Positions 52,518-64,000 of a DNA stretch of 64,000 bases are shown here, piece by piece. A program made the translations under genes and the position numbers. The first letter of the stretch is position 1; each line of letters starts with the position of its first letter. Origin of the DNA: Dicaeum eximium (Eukaryota > Chordata > Aves > Passeriformes > Dicaeidae); assembly GCA_013396995.1 (NCBI GenBank), contig VWZP01009169.1:1-64000 (forward strand). The letters are read 5' to 3'. The notes below the pieces were generated by a model. The model was not told where the DNA came from and ran no database searches. It worked only from the letters and a program-made list of their open reading frames with translations.

Positions 52518-52780
52518 CGGGATCCACCATCCCGCCCCGGCAGTGGCGGCCGGAGCCCTCCCGGGCCGCAGCGCCGGGAGCGGCGCGAAACCGAGCGCGA
52601 GTTGTAGGATGCACGTGGGAGATTCGTGTAGTCCGCCACAACTCGGCCGTCTGCAGCTAAAACTAGCTGGTAAATGACTCGCTTGCCCTTGCTCCAAGAT
52701 CGCTGTTGTGTCAATGGGATCCCATATTTATCTGTTTATATATTTATATTATTTTCCCTCTCTACGGAGGCCTTATTCCA

Positions 52781-52812
52781 GCCAAAAAGAAAAAAAAAAA
52801 AAGAAAAAAAAA
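52781..52812 (+). repeat. A-rich tract beside the second CpG island
   Basis: A-runs of 5, 12 to 13 and 9 bases separated by single G. It lies about 130 bases beyond the GC-rich edge. Confidence 0.8.
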
Positions 52813-55800
52813 GGCGAGTCTAGCTTGCAAGCACAATACTCGTAATGCCTACGGTAAAACAACAGAGATATGAGATGTTTTTCTTAGCATCTCTAGTATA
52901 GTAATTCTATAGAGCACAACACGGTGAGCTGAAGCTACGCATGGTTTTTTCTTAAAGTGGAGAGATACAGCAGCATAAAATGCCTGTAGTATGTGCAGGT
53001 TTCACCTAAGTGTTGTTATAGGCGTGCTTTTGTTGAATGTGCAAATTAAATTCCCTCTTAAATAAACATATTTTGGAAGTCCGTACCATTCCCCAAAGAG
53101 TGCAAACGCTGAACGGTTGTTATCCAATGAGAACTGCACATAAAGTGGTGTTTTCAAAAACAAGTCAGCTGAAAGGCTGACAAGTCAGTACCTTGAACTT
53201 CAGAAAATTAAATTTTGAAGTAAACAAATATATTCTTAAATAGCCGTTTTCACAAATGAAGTATTTTGTCTGTTTCTGGGTTTAGTATTTTTTTTTTCTT
53301 TTTTTTTTAAAATAATCTGATGTGTTGCTGTGGTATGACTGCCTGGCTTTGTGTGTCATAGAACAGAGTGACTCAGTTTGTCTTTTACGACTTTGTTCTT
53401 GAAACTTGAAGGGCACCTAGGTGAATGTGTATGTTTAATACTAAGTTTTGGAGGAGAGACAAGAGGCAAACAGTGAATTTCTGTGTGTACATGTTTTAAT
53501 GTGCTTGTTACTTGTTTTGAATCAGCTGGGTAAAGGATGAAGAAAAGGGAAAAATTCTGATGTTATCTCAAGATAGAATTTCATGGCCATTCAAAATGAA
53601 TGAATCATTCTCATGAATGAAAATGAGAAAATTAGCCCAAGCCATGACCTTCTGCCATTTCTAACAGCTTGTGGCTCCTGATGAAGGAAGGAGTTTTTCT
53701 TCCTCCTTTCTTCCCTTTCCTGTTGATGGCTGTGCTCACACTAGCTCTGGCAGTTGAACACTTCCGTAAGTTGATTTGACTCATCAGAGTAGCAGGAAAC
53801 TCACTTGTTGGATTTACTTTCAGTTCTTCTAGTAAATAAAACTGGATTTTATCCGTTCGAAGGACCTTGGTGAAAAGAGGGGTCCAGAACAGGGTAAACA
53901 CAAAGAATGGTTTCTCAGAGTGAGAGGAGAAAATAGGAATATTCTCCTTCAGTGACACTGATAAAATAATTCATTATTATTGAATATTCTTACTATGTAT
54001 ACAAGCATGTTTGTGAACTTTTTGTTACTGCTGGTAAATAACTGTGACCCTTGTGCTTTTGTAGTGGTACAAGTCCAGAAAGAAAGACAGTCAAACACTT
54101 GGTGTGGTGCTTGCTAGTATCAGCTTTCTGTAATTGGAGCTTCTGATTCTTATTTCACCGTTATACTCATTCCAGGGTGGTTCTTTCTGTTCATCATGCC
54201 ACGGAGTTGCTAAAATGCTTGCTGATGACATCAAATATTTCCAGCATGCTCTTGTGGAAAATTTATTAGTACAAGTGTTGGAGGCCTAGGGAAGTTGATG
54301 TAGCAGGTCTGAGATGTCTTGGAAACTTGTGTTGTACTTGCAATGAAACGCTTTAGGATTCTTCTCACTGCCCTTTGTTCTGGGCAGATGCAGGGCACAA
54401 AAATGGTCCCGTCCCAGAAGGAGACGTGACTTATCACTTAGTTTTACAATGCCTGCAGAGGCATTGCGAGAAGTTGTACTCTGAAATCTGTGGCCGTGCC
54501 TTCTTGTCTCCTAGAGTAGCACGTGTGCTGTTGACTCCAGTTTGATCAACCAGCTGTGGCATTTGGAGCCAGGTGCTTACTTGGGTGCAGTTAGCTGTGT
54601 GAGTGTGTCAGGAAATAAGTTGCATGATGACTCTACTCCTAAATAGCACCCTCTAGAGTATTTTACCTTAGGTTTAGAGGTCGTGAAAAGCAGTCTTGTG
54701 CTCGGAGGAAGAGAATGGTATTTTCTTTTCAGAAGACAGCTTCAGAATTTATCAGAGTTACTATTATGGTTTCAAAAACAACTGTTTGAAGAAGCTAAGC
54801 TAGAATTAAAATATATCCAGGGGCTGCATGTATGCAGTTGAAACTGCACTGGCAACTATGATAGTTTTGTGAAGGTACTGCACAGGGTTCAGATACAATT
54901 AATACAAACGTGTCTACATGACAGGCAAAGTATGCAGTTGTTCTTCCACTGTAAAATCTGAATTGCTCTTGATTTACCTCTTGGAGGTTTCTGGTAAAAT
55001 GATACTATTGATAAAACTGCTACATTGGTGAGACTTTGCACTTAAACCTATATCTTGTCTTCAGTGTGTTAAAGAACAAAGTCTGTCTACCTGCTATAAC
55101 ATAAATTATAGTTCAGACAGTAAAATAGAGCAAGAATTGATTTGAGATTCAGGAATAATTGCCAGAAAAACTTCGGTTTTGTATGATTTTATTGATACAA
55201 TTTTCTCTTAGTAAGCAGCTAGCCTTGACGCCAGGAAACCTGATAATTTTTAAGGTTAAACTGTGTTTTGTAAATTCCACAGATAATGGAAAGTTAAATG
55301 AAAATGTTTCTTGTTCTGATTAAGGACTTCCTACCATTACAGAGTGCACTAAGTTAGGGAATTAATTACCAGAGTTTCATTTGTTAGTGGGAGTGATGGA
55401 AATGGCAAATTAATGCAAGCAAGTTATTTTAGGTAATATTTTTTTCCAAACAAATACAGTACCAAAAGATGCTGTGTATCTCTCATATTAACAGCACCCT
55501 CCACCCAATCTACCACTGTTTACCATGCAGCAAAAAAATGTAATATCTGCACTGATACTTTTCTCTCACTCATTTAATCAGCAAGTTTTTGGTCACTTCC
55601 TTTGCTTACTATTGGAGGTAGTTGATTTATTCAGAGAATGTGAGTAAGATTTCTAAGGTTTCACATTTTTTAATGCCATATTCCCCATGCTAAAGAATTC
55701 CATTTTGCTGCTTCTGTAGTTCTGCCCTACACTTGTTGCTACTTTGAAGCAGAATTGCAGCTTCTTACCAGATCTTCTCATCTGGTTTCAGTGTGATCTG

Positions 55801-58800
55801 CCTGCTGTGGGATTCTACTCCTGAACTGCTAATGCATAGGAATTGCAGTGTGTGGAGTCTTCATACTCTTTTCCTCTTCTGCCCAACAGCAGTGTATACA
55901 GCAATGCCACTGCTAATTGCTTGATAATGTGGCAGCTGTAGTGCAACATCTAGAGGAGTTTTCAGGGTGCAGATCCTTGGGGTTAAGCAATTGCCATCAA
56001 TCAGCTGATAATGGATTGATAATGATTACCATCGATCAGGTGCTGACTGAAGTCCTCACACCAGTGCTGCCTGATACTTTCACTAGTCTTTATATGGCTA
56101 CTTTTTTAAAGTAAATGGGAAAATTTTAAAGTTTTCCATTCATCAAACCCACTGTTTTTCAAAATATTCTCATTTGAAAAATATTTAAGTCTAGAGCCTG
56201 TGCAAGCCATGCAGAATTAGGAATACCAGAATCAATAGCTATAGTTGTTGATGCTTATTTTTTAGCTGCTCAGGCATTCAGTAGAGCTTTCTTTAAGTGC
56301 TGGGTGCGCTGTTGGACCATTTAGTAGTTGGCAGCATGCCAGTGGTGTGCTCTGGTGAGGCAAGAGTCACTAAAATGACGTCTTTGGCCTACCCCATCAG
56401 TGAGTCCCTATGCTTACAGACCTACTTTAAAGCATCCCTGGCAGGTGATCTCTTATTACTGTAAAGAATAGCACAATGTCTACATTATTTTAAATAGAAG
56501 AACAGTTTAAATGTGCTTTTCCAGCTCATAAAGTTTCAACTGTCAACAAAGAAGGCCTTAAAAGCACCAAAAAGCAAATTATACCTTGATCTATTGATTT
56601 CTTAATGCTCTTTCCATCTTACTGTTACCTGTTACTACAGAAGCTTAATGTATGTTTGTTGACTGAGATGCAGTACTCTGTAGCAGCTCATTAAGATTTC
56701 AAATACTTTTTCTTTATTTCTACTGTACTACTTCATGCATTTGGAATGTGTTTTCCCAAAATCACTTTTTTTTCATGTCCTTTCTTGAATATTGTTGTGA
56801 GTTTAGCTGACTTGGGTGGGGCTTTGTGCATTGAAGCAATGCAGTGCTGGACATATCTGTGCTTTGAATGTTTTTCTCATTCCTTATCTGCCTGCCTCAC
56901 TTGATCTCTTTCATCTCTTAGGGCTAGATTGGTGTTTATTCTGGACTTAATGACTCCTGTTTCCTACCTAGCATATATAGGCATTGCAGCAGAATAAAGT
57001 TTTGCAGCTCAGGTAAAATGAAGTCAGAACCATTTCTAAAGAGTCTTTCTGAATAACTCCTTTCAATAGTAGTTCTCAGAGCTAATTCTATCAGTATAGA
57101 GAAATGGATGGAGTTTCTTAAGATTAATACACTTCAGTAAAGTTAATGTTTTATTTGTTAGGAGAAAACAGGTGAATGTGTAAAACACAGTGTTCTTATT
57201 TTGTTACATTCTGCCTCAAAGCATATTCTTGATGCAACAACGCTTTTACTACAGATTCAGAAATCTCTGGAGTCTAGCCAAAATTTGAGAAATCTTTAAA
57301 AAGTGTGTAAAAGACGGCTCCTTGAACTAGGTTTAGATCTTGCAAACATGAATGGATTTTTAAATGAAGAAAGTGACTAGCTGCTGGCTGCTGTTTATAC
57401 TGAAATTCAGTAGTAGGTTACAGGGTTTGTTAGCTCTTTATTCACTGGGGATGGAGAGGGGAGAGAGAAATTAATCACAAGTTATAGAAGAATATGAGAA
57501 AATGAATTCATATCAAAACCTTGTGTTTTTTAAAATTGTTTATACATTTTTTAAAGGGAGATGGTTTGCAGTCTTAAATGCAAAATACATTTTTGACAAT
57601 ATGTCTGGAAATGAGAAGTGAATAGCATGATAATTGCAGAGCTGTGCCTACTTGGGGCACATCATGGGGTTCAGATATGTCTCCTCATTAGACTCATGAA
57701 CTTTTTAAAGGTGTGCTCAGCATTCCCAGAATCTGATTGTGACAAGAAGCAGCCTTTCATATGTTTCTTGTAAGTAAGGGTGTATCCAGCTTTCTTCATG
57801 TCTTTTTGACTTTTCATCTAAGAGTTAAATGAAAATGTTTACAACCATATGATGCCAAAGCAACATTGACTTGCTTCTTGCCCAACTTGGCAGTCACTTG
57901 GATAGCTAGCTCAGAAACAACAGTGGTTGCCCTGAGCTAAAAATGAATGCTGGAATGTGGTAGCAATAAAAGTAAACTGCAGAAAAAATTATGCACACAC
58001 ACATCTGATGGAGGGAGTTGAAAGGAGTGTATGGCTTCTTCCTTAACGTTGTGTGAGATAACATCTCTTTAAAGTAGACAACTAATTTTTATTCTAGAGG
58101 AAATAAGTTGAAAGACTTCTTTGCTCTTCCCTGAGGCATCATATTTTTGAGATAGACAACTTGGCATGATCATGTCATAAGAAAAGGCAGTGATTGTCAT
58201 CGTAGACTTTTTGGGTAGATGGTTCTCTTAAATGCACATGTCAGTATTTCGAAGCTGCTCTGAATACTTTTGTATTTCATACTAGTTTAGAGAGCCATTT
58301 CACAATATGCCATTAATTGCAATTTAAATCTGCTTTCTTCAAATCTTTTTTTCCCTGAGCATCTCCACTGCTAAGTTAAGTTGTAGTTATGCAGACCAGT
58401 CTTAGCAACTGTGGGAGGACTGCTGTAGACAAAGGGGTTTGAACTGTCTTGATGTGTTCAGAAGGGATTTAACTGTTCTGGTGCTTATGCTAACATCTAG
58501 TCTGCTCTTGACTAATGAAGATGTGCTCTGGAAATAAAATACCTATTTTCAACCTATGTAGATCTAAAATGGAGAAAGATATGCTGTTGTTCCTGTTTTA
58601 GTTTCACATGCACTATGTTTGTATTCCTGCAATGATTTCTTACTGGCATCTTCTATTTACATATGTGCACGTGTAATACTTGGCTAACACACATGGCACA
58701 CATTTATATTTGTTCTCTGTGCTCTACACAAAGGTTTTGCAGAACAAGGAATGTTTTGCTGGCTTTTTTCCCTTACAATGAGGATTCATATTTTCGCTTT

Positions 58801-59104
58801 CAGTTTATGAACAAGAACTCTGCTTTCCTTTTCAGTTTTCCTGAAAATCTAAATTGTTCCATTCATGTTTCTTATTAAATTGTTGGCACTTTTTTTGGAA
58901 AAAAAAAAAAGAAAGGGAAAACCCCAAAGTTTTAAGCTAGAATGAATTTAAAACTGAAAGAGACTGTCTTTCAGTGAATGATGGATATACTAAGTGTGTA
59001 TATTTTTCCTGAAAGAGTCCCATGTGCCAGGAAGATGGAAGAACTGCAAATTCTTATCCCTTAACTGGAAAGATGAGTGGTGACATCCTTTGCGTGCATT
59101 TCAG

Positions 59105-59196
59105 GCAAACCAGTGAGATTGGCTGCAAACCGAGGAGCAAGACACTTCTCTGATCAAACTCACCAGAGGACAAGTGTTCTGGTTCAGGATGTCTCT
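59105..59196 (+). other. Candidate internal exon (unidentified)
   Basis: A 92-nt segment is bounded by a TTTCAG acceptor and a GTAAGC donor, with one frame open throughout. It reads KPVRLAANRGARHF, then SDQTHQRTSVLVQDVS, after two leading bases and ending in phase 0. The other two forward frames contain stops. I do not recognise the peptide as ADSS2 or any other local gene. A 30-codon open stretch is common by chance, so this is weak. Confidence 0.2.
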
Positions 59197-61285
59197 GTAA
59201 GCATTTGAGCAGGGCTTTCTATGACTTTCAGTCTTTTTGGAAAGTGAGATTCCATGTTTCCTGAATTGTTGGCTTCACTCAGCTTCACATGAGCTCCTAA
59301 GTTAACAGGCATTCCACATAAAATATACCAGAGCTTGTAACATCCAGTTCCATAAGCTGAGATTTGGTAATAGCTGGTTACAAGCTGTAAACTTGAAGTA
59401 TTAGCTGATAAACTTCCTTGTGCTATTTTAATTCAGTAAGAAAATAATCTTTTGATTTAAAAAGAGCATCTCACTTTAATCCTGGGAGTTGAGGTCATGC
59501 TGGCGAAATGTTGATTAAGTAGTCATCAGTTCAACTTTCTGAAGACCAGCATAGTTCATTACTGTTTTGTCAAATTAGCTTTATTGCATTATCAAGACTC
59601 TTACAGAACTCCAATAAAAAGGTTGATTCTTGTTTGTTCAGTGAATCAGCTTAATACATGAATGTTCCTTGGGGGCTTTTCACTAGTACAGCAGTACAAT
59701 TCTGGAAGAAAAATTGCTGTTAAATATTATTATCAATGCTTCTTCTCCATGCTGTATCTGATTAGAAAGCTATTGTGCATGGGCAGAATGTAGCAATCTA
59801 AAGAGCTTTAGGAAGGTTCAAAGTGAGGAGACTTATCCTTAAAGTTGCTCATACATCCTTAGGAGTTTACCAGTGTGGGTTCAAAGTATGACTCTGTAAT
59901 AGTTGTACTTCTAAAATTTTTTTCAGTGTTCAGAGCTATAAGGAAAAAAATTGTAAAATTAAAGTCAGGTGCTTGCATTAATATTTTTACTTGTTCTGTT
60001 CTGTTCTTTACCCAAAATGTTGGCAGGTATTTAAAAGCTATAGAAAGCAAAAGAAAGTAAGTAATTTTGCATAGCCAGGGGAAGTGCTGAAATGATTAAC
60101 CTTAAAATTACCACAGATGTCCTATTAGAAACACTGTTCAATCAATATGTTTAAAAGGGCTCCTCTTTGATACTATTCATTAGTCTTCAGTGGTTTTGCC
60201 AGTGATGCTGTCTGGACAAGGGCACAGTGTTGTGTAACTGTTGTGTTTGTGCCAGGCGCACAAGTAGAGTGTTTGTGGTAAGCGATGCTTGCTGGTGCTT
60301 TGATAGTGGCTTTTGGCTAGCAGGAGTCACTTGTTTGATTTATTGATGTTTCAAGCTTATTTCTAGTAAAATGTCAGCTAGCAGATAATGACTTTCTCCC
60401 CTTTCAAATTTGTATTTTCAGGCACTCGACACTCTTGTAAAAAGGGTGTTTGTAAAGGATGTTTATCAAACAGCTCCCAGATGAGCAATGCTTGCAGCTG
60501 CCTTTGCTATCTTATGACCCCTCTGTGTGCATGTCACTGATTCTGTTCATGTTTGCCAGGATAGGTATGTTTTAGAATGGTATCTTTTTTTGTGTGTAGT
60601 ACTGACCAACCTATCTGAATTGAATATGCAGATTCTTGGGTGTGGTGCTGACACTGAGAAGGATTTTTGGGCTACTTAATCGTTAACAAGCTGAAGGGAA
60701 AAAAAACCTTGGTGGTTTTGTTTACTTTAAGAAAATATCTCTGAGCAGCTTACCAGTGTAAAATATTTCAAAAACAATGTTTTGTAGGGAATATTTTATG
60801 GAATTATGTTTATAGAAATCAGGTAGGTATGAGGTTTTATTACAAGGATTGCTGTCAGTCTTAACAGTAATAGTGTGAAAGTTTGTGTATTAGTGGGCAC
60901 CTTTCTGTCTCCTGTAAATTTAGCTCTTCTACACGTTGAATAACTTGGATATTTCAAGATTGCTACCTAGTGGTCAGGGATCATATGCTTTGTCAAGGAA
61001 GTGATGTAAGCATACTGCACTAGTAAAACTGGAATAATGCTTTTCAAGAGTTTATATGTTCAGTTATCCTACACAGGTTTTGTTTAAATATTACAGATTA
61101 GGTAGGAATCATGTACCTGATCTTACTCTCCCTATCCCACTTGAAATACTTTAAAATAATACTATAATTTAATAGTGTCAAGATTATGCAAGGAGAAAAA
61201 AAGCTGCTATCTCTTAATAGGATTTTAAATTGTTCACATCCATCAGAGCATCAAACTAAGTCCTTAGACTAAATCCTTGTTCTGA

Positions 61286-61760
61286 AATAACAGAATTGTA
61301 GAATTGTAGAATAGTTGGAAGGTACTTCAAATATCATTTAGTTCCAGCCCCCTTCTGCTATGGGTGGGAACACCTTTTGCTAGACTGAGTCACTCAGAGC
61401 TCAGTCCAGCCCGGCTTTACACACTGTTAGGGATAGGGCACCCACCACTTCTCTGGACAACCTGTTGCAGTGTCTCACCACCCTCACAGTAAAGAATTTC
61501 TTAATGATATCTAATGTCAGCCTACCCTCTTTCAGTTTAAAGCCGTTCCCTCTTGTCCTGTCACTACATGCTCTTGTAAAAAGTCCCTCTCCAGGTCTCT
61601 TGTAGGTCCCTTGCATACTGGAAGGCTGCAGTAAGGTTGCACCAGAGCCTTCTCTTCTCCAGGGTGAGCAATTCCAACTCTCTCAACCTGTTTTCACAGA
61701 AGAGGTGCTCCATCCCTCGTCTTCTTCATGGCCCTCCTCTGGTTTGCTTCAGCAGCTCAT
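61286..61760 (-). mobile_element. CR1 LINE fragment, 5'-truncated, minus strand
   Basis: On the minus strand the order is RT C terminus (RTRGNGFKLKEGRLTLDI, then KKFFTVRVVRHCNRL), then 3' UTR, then the terminal repeat seen on the plus strand as gaattgtagaattgtagaat near 61291. It contains several disabling changes. The right edge near 61760 is approximate. Confidence 0.9.
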
Positions 61761-64000
61761 GTCATGTTGGGACACACAGCAAAGATTCATGCTTGTTATT
61801 CATGATGATTTTCATGCTGTGTCTCCCAATAAATGGAAGGAAATGTTTTCATTCCAATCCAACTGGAAGCCTTTTGAGCTAGATTTTGCATTGTAATTTG
61901 ATAAAGCTGTGGGCTGCTGAAAGTGCTGATTCTTGGGTCACCGAAAATCCTTCAGGAGCGGAGAAAGAGCTGTTCCAAGTACTCTGTTGGAAGATACAAG
62001 GAGAAAAAATAATGGAAGGAAGGAAGACAAACAAACTGAATGCTTTTAGCGTATTTTAGTGCTAAGAAGGCTGCTGACTTCTGAAAATCCAATTTTAGAA
62101 ACCTTAAAGTATGCTTAGACTGCAATGCTCTGTCTTGATAGAGATGTACAAATAAATGGCACTGTATTTCAGTGAAGTATGCTTGGGCCTTGAGGTGTAG
62201 TGCTTGAGTTAGCCCCTTGACAGGAGTGTGGTGTTACTGGCTGTTGCTGGTTCTTCCTGCTCTTTGTTTTGGGTTGCTGTTTTGTTGCCAGATGGAGAAT
62301 TGGTTTTGTGTTCTGGTTTTTGTTCTATTCCTATATACTCATTTTTTTGTGATGAAAAAGGCTTCCTTGGCTGCTGTTCTGCAGAGTGGGAAGAAAGTAT
62401 CCCAGGGAAGAAGTTCTTTGTTCAGAGTGCTGCTGGGCTCTTATATCTCTCATGTATAAGAAGTCATCTTTTAGCCCCGTCAGTCCTTTTGTGCAGTCAG
62501 TCTGTTTATAGCTGAACCCAGAGTTGCCTTACCCTCAGGGCTGAGTGTCTTGGCCATGACACACTTGTTGGCTCAGCCAAAGGAAATCTTGTTGTGCAGG
62601 GAGAAAAGCAAAAGAAACCACTGCTCCATTTGTGTGGTGTATTCCAGACTGAGCAAGAGCATCTTTTGGTGCACATCTTTTGGTGCACATCTCAAGAGCA
62701 ATCTCTTGTTGCACATTCGTCCACTGCCTGTGTTGGCACATGGGTATTTGTTTTCACATATATAGGAGAGAAGTCCTCTTATTTGGGTACTTAAAAGGTT
62801 ACTGAGATGTGGTAAACTGATTTTTTTATTTAGTTAGCTAGAAAGTATTGCCAGCCTCCATGACTGTATATTTTGACTGAAATGACTTGTATATCTTAAT
62901 TTCCCTCTGGCAAAAGCTTTATGTAAGGTATTGAATATAATTTGAGCATGAACTTTGTTTAACTAATAGTGAAAATAATTTCCACAGTTAGTTCTCCATA
63001 AATAATGTTTAAACATGTGAATCAAAGGAGTGTTAGTTTGCATGACCTAGCTGGTCCCATTTGGTTTAGTTGGATGAGGGAGGAGGAGTGAGAAATCCAG
63101 ATGGAAAGCACAGAAGCCAGCAGTGACTTCATCAGTTTAAAGCTTAAATTATGCTCAAAGGCAATAGTTGTCTGCATTAACATCAATATCTGGAGAAGGG
63201 AAAAAACAACCCAAAACAAGTTCAAACCCCATAACCTAAAAACAACCCTCCCCTTCACTTCACCACTGGAACTCTGAGTTCAGATTTCCGTAATTAGAAT
63301 TGTTTACCAAACCCATGTTGAGCAATGTCTGAGCACACAACGTGTGTACACTTCACTGCAAGCTCACTGTAAAGTGTACAGTGTAAACCATTATTTTAAT
63401 ATATTACAACTCATACTGTGTAACCACATGCTTGCACTTCTGCAGTTAGGGTAGAGCTTATCTGTAAATCAGCAGAAGAATTTTGAAAATTGAGTTCATG
63501 ACATGTTGCGACTTTAATGCTGTCTTAAAATAGGGTTTGAAATGAAAAATACTTTTCAAAATTACTCATTTTGACAGAATGACATCGAGAGCAGTGTGGG
63601 GACTGACTTAATATTCTACCAGGCAGCTTCTATCAATAACACTTTAGGGATTGAATCTTTTTGTATTGTAGACATCATAATATTATAATCAATAATTTCT
63701 GAGATTCAAATTTGAGTCTAATCTGAAAATATGCTTTTGGAAACCTTGAGGTATTGATATGGGTTAAGATGGTGACTCGTCACGTTTTCTAGGTTGGTCT
63801 GTAGCAAAATCCCTTAAAGTAGAGCTGCTCACATTAAACATGCAGAATTAAATACCACTAGTTTGCTTCTAGGTGAAGCATGAGCTCTGTTGCATGAACA
63901 GTTCAAGGTTTAAAAGGTAAAATGCCATTTTTATTCTGTCAGCCATGGGGTATTTTTCAGTGAGCATGGAACCAGCACCCGTGGCATCACTCAGCAGTGC
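61761..64000. other. AT-rich DNA to window end
   Basis: One 14-base tandem repeat; no exon or RNA gene recognised. Confidence 0.55.
62660..62693 (+). repeat. 14-base tandem repeat, about 2.4 copies
   Basis: catcttttggtgca is repeated exactly twice, followed by a partial third unit (catct). Confidence 0.9.

Larger units (their letters stand above)
51225..52650. promoter_or_regulatory. Second CpG island, probable bidirectional promoter, interrupted by N gap
   Basis: CpG-dense sequence flanks both sides of the gap (51225-51739 and 52518-52640) and drops sharply to AT-rich DNA outside. It holds three good ZNF143-like motifs and YY1-like cores. No coding exon can be confirmed. In mammals the gene head-to-head with CATSPERE and upstream of DESI2 is ADSS2, so a rightward ADSS2 first exon within the gap is the leading guess (inference). 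Confidence 0.8.
52651..61285. other. AT-rich DNA right of the second CpG island, possible first intron
   Basis: If a rightward gene starts in the gap this is probably its first intron. The only exon-like segment seen is 59105-59196. Confidence 0.5.

Noticed and set aside
51244..52697. Several 300-477 codon open frames on both strands spanning the N gap
   Set aside because: Most of their length is unknown codons from N; the flanking parts are GC-rich DNA with few stops in any frame.

Overview
The window is a piece of a bird nuclear genome. Evidence: four 5'-truncated CR1-type LINE copies with the typical avian 3' end, AT-rich non-coding DNA broken by two compact CpG islands, short spliced exons, and runs of N from assembly. 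I cannot fix the species. The style (isolated CR1 fragments, oligo-A/oligo-C tracts) would fit a songbird, but this is only an impression.

One protein-coding gene can be read completely: DESI2 (PPPDE1), a PPPDE-family thiol isopeptidase, on the minus strand. Five coding exons lie at 29465-29427, 22939-22867, 20954-20861, 20362-20221 and 18383-18150. All junctions are GT-AG, the joined reading frame is intact (193 codons plus stop), and the catalytic His29 and Cys107 are present. Its CpG-island promoter lies at about 29.0-30.06 kb, and a long 3' UTR probably runs down to about 14.79 kb.

A second CpG island (about 51.2-52.65 kb) has its centre masked by a 778-base N gap. It carries a cluster of ZNF143/SBF-like motifs, two of them back to back, which marks it as a strong housekeeping, possibly bidirectional, promoter. 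From the mammalian gene order (ADSS2 - CATSPERE - DESI2 - COX20 - HNRNPU) the expected rightward gene is ADSS2, with exon 1 inside the gap. This is synteny inference only; I could not find ADSS2 coding exons in 52.7-64 kb.

Layout: 1-14.79 kb intergenic with one CR1; 14.79-29.47 kb DESI2; 29.0-30.06 kb DESI2 CpG island; 30.1-51.2 kb gene-poor AT-rich DNA with two CR1 copies, where CATSPERE would sit in mammals; 51.2-52.65 kb second CpG island; 52.7-64 kb probable first-intron or intergenic DNA with one CR1. No tRNA, rRNA, CRISPR array or intact mobile element was recognised. Nothing here looks like an undescribed biological system. The best leads are the gap-hidden promoter with its ZNF143-like cluster and the false gap in the DESI2 promoter.
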